From Burkholderiales bacterium (GTDB taxonomy: Bacteria; Pseudomonadota; Gammaproteobacteria; Burkholderiales; Burkholderiaceae_D), in NCBI GenBank assembly GCA_005800405.1, contig SYFN01000164.1, positions 1 through 5,592 of the forward strand: a stretch of 5,592 bases of DNA. The letters run 5' to 3'. Under the pieces are notes generated by a model. It was not told the DNA's origin. It saw only the letters and a list, made by a program, of their open reading frames with translations, and searched no databases. Every line of letters begins with the position of its first letter. The stretch's first letter is position 1. The translations under genes and the position numbers were made by a program. This document shows, one piece after another, positions 1-5,592 of this stretch.

Positions 1-129
1 ACGGTTACTGATGCAGAGCTTAAAATGATCGAAGATCGATTGAATCACCGCCCCAGAAAACGATTGGGATTTAAAACCCCGCATCAGGTGTTTCATGAAT
101 CTCTAAACCGTGTTGCACTTCGTACTTGA
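1..129 (+). CDS. IS30-family transposase, C-terminal end (5' part outside window)
   Basis: Frame 1 is open from the first base to a TGA at 127-129 and encodes 42 residues. They include RLNHRPRKRLGFKTPHQVF, which matches the signature at the extreme C terminus of IS30-family DDE transposases (N-x-RPRK-x-LGF-x-TP-x-x-VF). In this family that region follows the last catalytic Glu of the DDE integrase-like domain; the catalytic residues themselves lie upstream of the window. The protein cuts and joins the ends of its own insertion sequence. The gene reads toward the leftward thrB gene set and ends 38 bp short of the stop codon of the BPSS1780-type gene. Nothing visible is broken in the piece seen here, but whether the element is complete cannot be judged. 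The family call is from recognised motif only. Confidence 0.88.
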   Translation, partial: TVTDAELKMIEDRLNHRPRKRLGFKTPHQVFHESLNRVALRT

Positions 130-135
130 AACCAC
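111..135 (+). mobile_element. Probable right terminal inverted repeat of the IS30-family element
   Basis: In many IS30-family elements the right inverted repeat overlaps the end of the transposase gene and begins with a GTTGCACTT-like sequence. Here GTTGCACTT followed by CGTACTTGAAACCAC spans the last transposase codons and the stop. The base composition turns AT-rich immediately afterwards. The left end is outside the window, so the exact boundary and any 2-3 bp target duplication cannot be confirmed. The boundary given is approximate. Confidence 0.4.
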
Positions 136-167
136 GCTGTTTTAAAATTTTCACTAAATCAGTAACG

Positions 168-944
168 CTAAATTTTGCTTTGTTCCGGCCGTTCAAAAAC
201 CTGTAGGTAGGTGGGGTAAAAAGAGCAATACATCACGATCGTGAGTATCACGGACAGGGGCATGAGCAACATGATCGCGACAATAGTTTTGCCGAGAATC
301 AAGCCCAGAAGAGCGCTGATGATAGCAGGTACGGCGATGCCAACGACGATCCAGCCGAGTGCATACGCGAGGAAGGCTTTACCACAGCGGCGTACGGCGA
401 AGAAACTATAAAAAATGGCCTTGAATAAACCCATTTTCTGCCAAGTCGCGAGCGGTGCGGCATGCCAGAAGGCCATTGCGAAGGGCACATAGATCAGCGC
501 AGAAAACACCATCGCCAGCGGAAGATCGGCGACTGGGATATTTTGCTCGTCTGCACGCAGCTGGCCTGACATCAGCTTCCAGAAGACACCATCATCCACA
601 ATAACGGATGCCGCAACAGCCAACATGGCTGCCAGCAAATACAGCACGCCGAGGCGCAGTAGCGTACCCAGCGCGGGTGAGCGGAAGGCGGTCAGCAGCA
701 AATCCGACCTTACCTTGCGACCCGCTTCGATTTCTACACAGGCTTGCATGAAGGCCATAGAAAATATCGGTACCAGTAGCAGCGGCAACAGCTGCCCCAC
801 CAGCGGTATCAGCGACAGCACAAACATCAGCAGCATGTACAGCAGAAAAAGCATCGACAATTCCGCAGGTTGTTTGCGGAACAGGGCAAATCCCTGCCTT
901 ATCCAGTCGATACCTTTACTGGTACTGATATCGTCGGTGTTCAT
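168..944 (-). CDS. BPSS1780-type integral membrane protein (function unknown)
   Basis: This 258-residue protein resembles the BPSS1780 family of betaproteobacterial membrane proteins. The N terminus (about residues 11-27, [16 protein letters not shown]) is the typical amphipathic lead-in of that family. Hydrophobic stretches lie at about residues 29-67 (probably two spans), 91-115, 141-163, 190-217 and 220-245, so roughly six inner-membrane helices are expected. A polar loop (about 118-140) contains several Asp/Glu residues. No catalytic motif is visible and no substrate is known. The ATG overlaps the TGA of thrB by four bases (ATGA), and GAAGG lies 6 bases upstream inside thrB, which supports the start and suggests translational coupling. 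The stop is TAG. An IS end lies just beyond it, and the C-terminal residues look uninterrupted. The family assignment is from memory of the N-terminal pattern and topology. Confidence 0.82.
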   Translation of the reverse strand: MNTDDISTSKGIDWIRQGFALFRKQPAELSMLFLLYMLLMFVLSLIPLVGQLLPLLLVPIFSMAFMQACVEIEAGRKVRSDLLLTAFRSPALGTLLRLGVLYLLAAMLAVAASVIVDDGVFWKLMSGQLRADEQNIPVADLPLAMVFSALIYVPFAMAFWHAAPLATWQKMGLFKAIFYSFFAVRRCGKAFLAYALGWIVVGIAVPAIISALLGLILGKTIVAIMLLMPLSVILTIVMYCSFYPTYLQVFERPEQSKI

Positions 945-1897
945 GCCAAGCCTTCGACCATAGTGCCTATGCGGTGGCGCAAGATACGCTCGAAATGAGT
1001 CGGGTCATGAGGAGTCAGCATTTCGGCTTCGCGTGGCATATAGAAATCATAAAGCCGGGATATCCAGAATCGCAGCGCCGCTGCGCGCAGCATCGCAGGC
1101 CATGCTTCTTTTTCAGCGTTGGTGAACGGGCGTACCGCGTGATAGGCATCGACCATGGCGCGTACCCGAAGTGGATCAGTGGCACCCGTATCCAGATCAA
1201 TGCACCAGTCGTTGACGGTGACGGCCACATCGAATAGCCAGGTGTCACAACCAGCGAAATAGAAATCAAAAAATCCGGTCAGTTCGTCGCCATTGAACAT
1301 CACATTATTGCGAAACAGATCGGCGTGAATGGGGCCTCGCGGGAGTATATGATAGATGTTGGATAACGCAAAAGTCTCCTGAAAATGCATCTCGGCTTTT
1401 AGCAGATGTCCGGTGGCCTCATTCAGGTGAGGCAGTACCAGCGGCGTGGTCTCGCGCCACCAATCCAGACTGCGTAAATTCGGCTGGTAGAGTGCATAGT
1501 CCTGCGCCGCCAGATGCATGCGGGCCAGCATATTTCCCACAGCCCTGCAGTGAACCGCTTGCGGTGAAGGCTGCCAGCTTCCCTTGAGTCGAGTCACCAC
1601 CGAGGCGGGCTTGCCATTGAGGGAATTCATGATCTCGCCCTGATGGCTGGCAATCGGTGCTGGCACCAGTACCTTGCGTTCTGCAAGATCCCGCATCAGG
1701 TTCAAATAGAAAGGCAGCTGTTCGAAACTGAGTTTTTCGAACAAGGTAAGTACGAACTCGCCGTGATCCGTGGTGAGAAAAAAATTGCTGTTTTCTATAC
1801 CTGAAGCGATACCTTCAAGCGATTTGACCTTACCAATCGGGAATTGCTCAGCCCAGGGAACGACATCTACAAGGCTGACCGGTGTGAAAACTGCCAT
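941..1897 (-). CDS. thrB: Homoserine kinase (ThrB, APH-like type)
   Basis: Cytoplasmic enzyme that phosphorylates L-homoserine with ATP to O-phosphohomoserine, the substrate of threonine synthase. The 318-residue length is normal for the aminoglycoside-phosphotransferase-like ThrB of Proteobacteria, a different fold from the GHMP-type enzyme of enteric bacteria. The N terminus (MAVFTPVS, then [13 protein letters not shown] at about 29-41) is the family nucleotide-binding lobe with its typical start. The catalytic loop is HADLFRNN at 191-198, with Asp193 as the predicted catalytic base and Asn197/198 nearby. The metal-binding Asp follows in [10 protein letters not shown] at 209-218 (Asp211), and [11 protein letters not shown] follows at 222-232. 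All key motifs are intact. No good Shine-Dalgarno precedes the ATG; the 54-bp gap to the upstream DUF2782-type gene is T-rich on the coding strand, and expression is probably from an operon promoter further upstream. The gene overlaps the next gene by four bases. Confidence 0.95.
   Translation of the reverse strand: MAVFTPVSLVDVVPWAEQFPIGKVKSLEGIASGIENSNFFLTTDHGEFVLTLFEKLSFEQLPFYLNLMRDLAERKVLVPAPIASHQGEIMNSLNGKPASVVTRLKGSWQPSPQAVHCRAVGNMLARMHLAAQDYALYQPNLRSLDWWRETTPLVLPHLNEATGHLLKAEMHFQETFALSNIYHILPRGPIHADLFRNNVMFNGDELTGFFDFYFAGCDTWLFDVAVTVNDWCIDLDTGATDPLRVRAMVDAYHAVRPFTNAEKEAWPAMLRAAALRFWISRLYDFYMPREAEMLTPHDPTHFERILRHRIGTMVEGLA
951..955 (-). promoter_or_regulatory. Ribosome binding site of the BPSS1780-type gene, inside thrB
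   Basis: On the minus strand GAAGG lies 6 bases before the ATG at 944. It is the clearest Shine-Dalgarno sequence in the leftward gene set and lies within the last codons of thrB. Together with the ATGA overlap it fixes the downstream start. Confidence 0.6.
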
Positions 1898-1951
1898 AAA
1901 AGAAAACAGGAAAAAGATTCAGCCGAGGTTGGGTATCGTGCATCTTGCGCT

Positions 1952-2296
1952 TCAGCGGCTGGGTGGCGGAGGCGCCGACGGGCTGTCCTTTGGGGACTTG
2001 CTGCGAAACTCAAAGATTTCCCATTGGGCTGCGCGTCCACCACCTTCATATGCCGGAATCTGCTCTGCCGGGGTGACATGGTAGACATTGTTACCGCGTT
2101 TTACACGCACCGAAGTCACAGCATTTTGTTCGCGAGTCTGGATAATTTGTGTGACGCTATCCGCTGCCACCGCCGGCAAGCTGTCATCAGGCAAGGGCTC
2201 CAGGGTGATGCTATGTGCGATACCAAGACAGGCGGTCAGGGCAGTGCCGATACAGACACGGTGCCACTGACGCAAGCCGGATGAGTGCTGTTTCAT
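1952..2296 (-). CDS. Small exported DUF2782-type protein
   Basis: This 114-residue protein of unknown function sits in the place, between polA and thrB, where DUF2782 proteins are commonly found in betaproteobacteria. I chose the ATG at 2296 because it gives an export signal: a basic stretch up to His12-Arg13, then a short hydrophobic run (about 14-27). The alternative ATG at 2440 adds 48 mostly polar residues and overlaps the end of the LOG gene. Cleavage may follow AHS at residue 29, or LTAC at 20-23 may be a lipobox that would make it a lipoprotein; the hydrophobic run is short for either. The mature part opens with LEPLPDD, then has a compact domain (about 46-98) with VTSVRVKRGNNVYHVTP and a Gly-rich turn before WEIFEF, and ends in a Ser/Pro-rich tail. 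It is probably periplasmic or membrane-anchored. The Shine-Dalgarno is weak (GGGG). Confidence 0.78.
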   Translation of the reverse strand: MKQHSSGLRQWHRVCIGTALTACLGIAHSITLEPLPDDSLPAVAADSVTQIIQTREQNAVTSVRVKRGNNVYHVTPAEQIPAYEGGGRAAQWEIFEFRSKSPKDSPSAPPPPSR

Positions 2297-2372
2297 GAAA
2301 GGGCCCCGTAAGGAAAGTGAGCGCCACACCTTGCGCGCTAGTCGCCATTCTAGCAAACCACCCGCTGGCTGG

Positions 2373-3110
2373 TCAGAGGAAGGATTGGTGCGGCCTCTCG
2401 ATCTCCGCCTGTACGATTTCCCGTTCTTCATAGAAGGCAAAAATAGCGTCCACGATCCGTGCGGGTTCGTCGATCAACTGCACCAGGCCCAGATCTTCAG
2501 GGTGGATCAGACCCAGCTCCCCCATTTGCTCGCGCACCCACTGCAGTAAGCCATGCCAGAAGGTCGTCCCAACCAAAATGACGGGAATGCGCCGGGATTT
2601 GCCGGTCTGTATCAGGGTGATGACTTCGCTGAGCTCATCCAGAGTGCCAAATCCTCCCTGCAGAATGACGTAGGCATCGGCATATTTTACGAAAGCGACT
2701 TTGCGTGCGAAGAATTGGCGGAATGACAGCGAGATATTTTGCCAGCTATTTCTGGTCTGTTCGTGCGGCAGGTCGATGTTGAGGCCGATGGACGGAGAGC
2801 CGCCCTCGAATACACCTTTGTTGGCGGCTTCCATGATGCCGGGACCGCCGCCGGTGATGATGGAGAAACCCTCATCCGAGAGCCGGCGCGCGATATCCGT
2901 CGCCGTAGCGTGGTAGGGATTGTCGGAGCTGATGCGTGCAGAGCTGAAGATCGAGACCGCAGGTCGAATCCCCGACAGGCGGTCAGCCACGTCAATAAAC
3001 TCTGCCATAATTGTGAACATTTGCCGAGAGTCGCTGGCCTTGCGTGACGTGGCGCGCTCAAGATTTGTCAGCTGCCGCAGTCGCGGTACATATTTCCGGT
3101 CGCGTTCCAT
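2373..3110 (-). CDS. LOG-family protein (TIGR00730-type Rossmann-fold phosphoribohydrolase-like)
   Basis: From the ATG at 3110 the protein has 245 residues, the usual length of the longer bacterial LOG proteins, which are often misnamed lysine decarboxylases. Characterised members cleave nucleoside 5'-monophosphates, including cytokinin riboside monophosphates, to free base and ribose 5-phosphate. The Rossmann core starts near PAVSIFSSARI (50-60). The nucleotide-binding loop TGGGPGIMEAAN is at 86-97, the conserved Arg-Lys pair at 136-137, and the second motif QGGFGTLDE at 151-159 with the catalytic-type Glu159. In the consensus PGGxGTxxE the first residue is Pro; here it is Gln151. A longer frame from 3167 exists, but the first 19 residues do not look like the family, whereas MERDRKYVPRLRQL does. 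A weak AGGG lies 10 bases upstream. The substrate is not predictable. The start codon abuts that of polA on the other strand. Confidence 0.88.
   Translation of the reverse strand: MERDRKYVPRLRQLTNLERATSRKASDSRQMFTIMAEFIDVADRLSGIRPAVSIFSSARISSDNPYHATATDIARRLSDEGFSIITGGGPGIMEAANKGVFEGGSPSIGLNIDLPHEQTRNSWQNISLSFRQFFARKVAFVKYADAYVILQGGFGTLDELSEVITLIQTGKSRRIPVILVGTTFWHGLLQWVREQMGELGLIHPEDLGLVQLIDEPARIVDAIFAFYEEREIVQAEIERPHQSFL
3065..3094 (+). promoter_or_regulatory. Tentative polA promoter inside the LOG gene
   Basis: TTGTCA at 3065-3070 matches five of six bases of the sigma-70 -35 box. CATATT at 3089-3094, 18 bases further, matches four of six of the -10 box. Transcription would start near 3101, only about ten bases before the polA ATG, giving a nearly leaderless message. 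This agrees with the lack of any Shine-Dalgarno before polA. It is a visual match only and could be chance. Confidence 0.25.
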
Positions 3111-5561
3111 ATGAATAAAACCCTGTTGCTGGTAGATGGTTCGAGTTATTTGTATCGAGCCTTTCATGCGATGCCCGATCTACGCAATGCAGAGGGTGCG
3201 CCCACAGGCGCCATCTACGGCATGATTAACATGCTGCGACGGCTGCGGCAGGACTACGCTGCAGCATACATTGCCTGCGTATTCGATGCAAAAGGGAAAA
3301 CCTTTCGCGACGACCTTTACCCCGAATACAAAGCCAATCGGGCCTCTATGCCCGAGGATCTGGTGCGTCAGATCGAGCCCATCCACGAAGTCGTGCGGGC
3401 GATGGGGTGGCCCATCCTGATGGTCGAAGGCATTGAGGCTGATGACGTGATTGGCACGCTGGCGGTCCAGGCGGCATCGCAAGGCCTTGATACCGTGGTG
3501 TCGACGGGTGACAAGGATCTCGCGCAATTGGTCAATGAGCGAGTTACGCTGGTCAACACCATGAGCAATGAAAAGCTCGACCGTGATGGTGTGATCGCCA
3601 AATTTGGCGTGCCCCCGGAGCGCATCGTTGATTACCTTACCCTGGTGGGCGATACGGTAGACAACGTACCGGGCGTTGAAAAAGTCGGCCCAAAGACCGC
3701 GGTGAAATGGCTCACCCAGTATGGCACGCTGGATGACGTAACAGCGCATGCAAATGACATCGGCGGTGTGGTGGGTGAAAATCTGCGTCGCGCACTCGAC
3801 TGGCTGCCGCAAGCGCGGTATCTGGTGACGGTGAAGTGTGACTGTGACCTGTCTGAGCACCTGAGTGCCGTCGATCAGCAGCTGATCAATCGTCCCGAGG
3901 ACAAGGAAGCCTTGCGCGAATTTTTCGCGCGCATGGGTTTTCGCACCTGGCTGCGCGAGATCAATGCAGAGCGTCTGGCCGCTGCCACGTTGGTGCAGGG
4001 TACTGAAGGTGATGCGCAAGTTGGCTTGTTCGCTGCTGATGCCTTGCCTGATCCGCCTCCCCAAGTCCACTACGAGACCATTTTCACCGAGGCGCAACTG
4101 CAGCAATGGCTGGCAAAGGTGGATGCTGCCGCACTCACTGCTGTCGACACCGAGACCACCTCATTGGACGCCATGCGCGCCAGTCTGGTGGGTATTTCTG
4201 TCTGTGTGGAGGCAGGTAACGCCGCGTATATTCCCATCGGCCATAGCTACCCGGGTGTACCAGACCAGCTCTCATGCGAGCAGGTTCTGGCCATCCTGCG
4301 ACCCTGGCTGGAAAATCCGGCAAAGCCCAAGCTGGGTCAGCACCTGAAATACGACAGCCATGTATTTGCCAATCACGGCGTCGCTCTGCAGGGCATTGTG
4401 CATGACACTTTGCTGCAGTCTTACGTGCTCGAGTCGCATCGCAACCATGATATGGACAGTCTCGCGCTGCGCTGGCTGGATAAAAAAACCATCAGTTATC
4501 AGGACGTCTGCGGCAAGGGCGCATCGCAAATCGGTTTTGATGAAGTCAGCATTGAACGCGCTACCGAATATGCAGCCGAGGACGCCGATATCACGCTGCG
4601 CCTGCATCAGGCGATGTGGCCACGCATCGAGACCAACGAGAAACTGCGCTTCATATACGAGCGAATTGAATTACCGACCTCGCGCGTGTTGCAGCGGGTC
4701 GAGCGCAACGGTGTATTGATTGATGTCGCTCTGCTCGAAGTCCAGTCGGCGGAACTGGGTACGCGTCTGCTGTCACTCGAGCAGCAGGCGCATGCGCTGG
4801 CTGGCCAGCCATTCAATCTGAATTCGCCCAAACAACTGGGCGAGATTTTGTTCGATAAGCTGAGTTTGCCAGTGGTGAAGAAAACGCCGGGTGGTACTCC
4901 CTCCACCGATGAAGAGGTATTGCAAAAGCTGGCCGAAGACTATCCGCTGCCCAAGCTGCTGCTGGATTACCGCAGCCTGTCCAAACTGAAGTCTACTTAC
5001 ACCGACAAGCTGCCGCGTATGGTTAATCCGCAGACAGGGCGTGTGCATACGAATTATGGTCAGGCGATCGCAGTCACTGGGCGTTTGTCATCCAATGAGC
5101 CGAACCTGCAAAACAGTCCGGTACGTACTGTCGAGGGACGGCGCATTCGCGAGGCCTTTATCGTCGCACCCGAACATCAGATCATCTCTGCGGATTATTC
5201 TCAAATCGAGTTGCGCATCATGGCGCATCTGTCCGGCGATCCCGGTATGTTACGCGCCTTTGCTTCGGGCGAGGATATTCACCGTGCGACTGCGGCCGAG
5301 ATTTTTGGTGTAGCGGTTGATCAAGTGGACAGTGAGCAGCGGCGTGCGGCCAAGGTGATCAACTTCGGTCTCATGTATGGCATGAGCGCCTTCGGATTGG
5401 CCAGCAATCTGGGTGTAGAGCGTTCGGCGGCACAGATGTATATGGACAAATATTTCACGCGATTTGCAGGCGTGAAGCAGTTCATGGACGATATTCGTCA
5501 GCAGGCCAAATCGCTGGGCTATATCGAAACCGTATTTGGTCGCAGACTCTGGCTGCCTTAA
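3111..5561 (+). CDS. polA: DNA polymerase I, cut short by an in-frame TAA at codon 817
   Basis: PolA fills gaps and removes RNA primers in repair and Okazaki-fragment processing. The start MNKTLLLVDGSSYLYRAFHA is canonical. The 5'-nuclease domain (about 1-290) is intact: Asp9, Asp59, YKANR at 73-77, EADD at 109-112, GDKD at 133-136, and GDTVDNVPGVEKVGPKTA at 180-197 forming the helix-three-turn-helix. The 3'-5' exonuclease domain (about 315-510) keeps DTET at 346-349, KYD at 413-415 and YAAEDAD at 487-493, so proofreading looks functional. In the polymerase domain motif A DYSQIELR (695-702) and the O-helix motif B with Arg744, Lys748, Phe752 and Tyr756 are present. Translation then stops after LWLP (816 residues), against about 920 for the family. 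Motif C (the HDE with a catalytic Asp) and about 100 residues are lost, so DNA synthesis should fail unless the stop is read through. The frame resumes with normal PolA sequence right after the stop. Confidence 0.95.
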   Translation: MNKTLLLVDGSSYLYRAFHAMPDLRNAEGAPTGAIYGMINMLRRLRQDYAAAYIACVFDAKGKTFRDDLYPEYKANRASMPEDLVRQIEPIHEVVRAMGWPILMVEGIEADDVIGTLAVQAASQGLDTVVSTGDKDLAQLVNERVTLVNTMSNEKLDRDGVIAKFGVPPERIVDYLTLVGDTVDNVPGVEKVGPKTAVKWLTQYGTLDDVTAHANDIGGVVGENLRRALDWLPQARYLVTVKCDCDLSEHLSAVDQQLINRPEDKEALREFFARMGFRTWLREINAERLAAATLVQGTEGDAQVGLFAADALPDPPPQVHYETIFTEAQLQQWLAKVDAAALTAVDTETTSLDAMRASLVGISVCVEAGNAAYIPIGHSYPGVPDQLSCEQVLAILRPWLENPAKPKLGQHLKYDSHVFANHGVALQGIVHDTLLQSYVLESHRNHDMDSLALRWLDKKTISYQDVCGKGASQIGFDEVSIERATEYAAEDADITLRLHQAMWPRIETNEKLRFIYERIELPTSRVLQRVERNGVLIDVALLEVQSAELGTRLLSLEQQAHALAGQPFNLNSPKQLGEILFDKLSLPVVKKTPGGTPSTDEEVLQKLAEDYPLPKLLLDYRSLSKLKSTYTDKLPRMVNPQTGRVHTNYGQAIAVTGRLSSNEPNLQNSPVRTVEGRRIREAFIVAPEHQIISADYSQIELRIMAHLSGDPGMLRAFASGEDIHRATAAEIFGVAVDQVDSEQRRAAKVINFGLMYGMSAFGLASNLGVERSAAQMYMDKYFTRFAGVKQFMDDIRQQAKSLGYIETVFGRRLWLP

Positions 5562-5592
5562 ATCAATTCACCCAACGGCCCGCGCCGTCAGG
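5562..5592 (+). pseudogene. polA: Continuation of the polA frame after the premature stop (partial)
   Basis: The ten codons after the TAA, in the same frame as polA, read INSPNGPRRQ. This is the expected sequence of intact PolA proteins after the LWLP motif (E. coli has DIKSSNGARR there, counting the residue replaced by the stop). No shift of frame is needed. The window ends here, so whether the rest, including motif C, is still present and open cannot be seen. Its preserved sequence means the stop is recent, is suppressed, or is a sequence error. Confidence 0.8.

Noticed and set aside
144..176. AAAATTT/AAATTTT inverted repeat as a terminator between the IS and the BPSS1780-type gene
   Set aside because: The stem is only seven A-T pairs with a 19-base loop and no GC-rich arm, so it is too weak to be called.
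2337..2354. GCTAG/CTAGC hairpin in the gap between the LOG and DUF2782-type genes
   Set aside because: Five base pairs with an eight-base loop and no T-run; expected by chance.
1952..2440. Longer 162-residue version of the DUF2782-type protein starting at 2440
   Set aside because: The extra 48 residues are polar, hide the export signal and overlap the 3' end of the LOG gene. The ATG at 2296 is more credible.
3180..4106. A 308-codon open frame on the minus strand inside polA
   Set aside because: It lies wholly opposite well-conserved PolA nuclease domains and its translation is rich in His, Arg and Gln without any recognisable family. It is a shadow frame of a GC-rich gene.
5559..5561. TAA reassigned to Glu (changed genetic code)
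   Set aside because: The TAA stands where Glu is expected and the other genes here end in TGA or TAG, so the idea came up. But one codon in one gene is no evidence, and bacteria are not known to read TAA as Glu. A point mutation or error is far simpler.
5559..5561. Frameshift as cause of the short polA
   Set aside because: The conserved sequence after the stop is in the same frame as that before it, so no insertion or deletion is needed.
1..5592. A hidden defence system, CRISPR array, retron or toxin-antitoxin pair
   Set aside because: All space is filled by recognisable housekeeping genes apart from gaps under 80 bp, and no direct repeat array or RNA-like structure was seen.

Overview
The window is a piece of a bacterial chromosome, most likely betaproteobacterial and perhaps of the Nitrosomonadales/Methylophilales type. 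The inference rests on gene families and their order: homoserine kinase of the aminoglycoside-phosphotransferase-like type, a BPSS1780-type membrane protein, a DUF2782-type exported protein, a LOG-family protein and polA side by side. This set is familiar from betaproteobacterial genomes. No species can be named from the sequence.

Layout. Positions 1-129 hold the last 42 codons of an IS30-family transposase on the plus strand, followed by the probable right end of that insertion sequence. Its stop codon lies 38 bp from the stop of the convergent neighbour. From 3110 down to 168 runs a leftward gene set: LOG-family protein (3110-2373), small DUF2782-type exported protein (2296-1952), thrB homoserine kinase (1897-941) and BPSS1780-type membrane protein (944-168). 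The last two overlap by 4 bp (ATGA), which suggests translational coupling. From 3111 rightwards runs polA, whose ATG directly abuts the ATG of the LOG gene in a shared CATATG. No gene-free stretch exceeds about 80 bp, and I see no RNA gene, CRISPR array or convincing intrinsic terminator.

The most striking observation is in polA. The reading frame ends at codon 817 with TAA (5559-5561), but the same frame continues after the stop with the normal conserved PolA sequence (INSPNGPRRQ) to the end of the window. The stop sits exactly where the family has a Glu/Asp after the LWLP motif, so one base change (GAA to TAA) explains it. The truncated product would keep the 5'-nuclease, the 3'-5' exonuclease and polymerase motifs A and B. 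It would lose motif C, with its catalytic Asp, and about 100 C-terminal residues. It may be a true nonsense mutation, a readthrough site or a sequencing error.

How the genes relate: thrB belongs to threonine biosynthesis, polA to DNA repair and Okazaki-fragment processing, and the LOG protein to nucleotide/cytokinin-type phosphoribohydrolase chemistry. The two uncharacterised proteins are envelope proteins. No single pathway joins them; they look like a conserved housekeeping neighbourhood rather than a new defence or mobile system.
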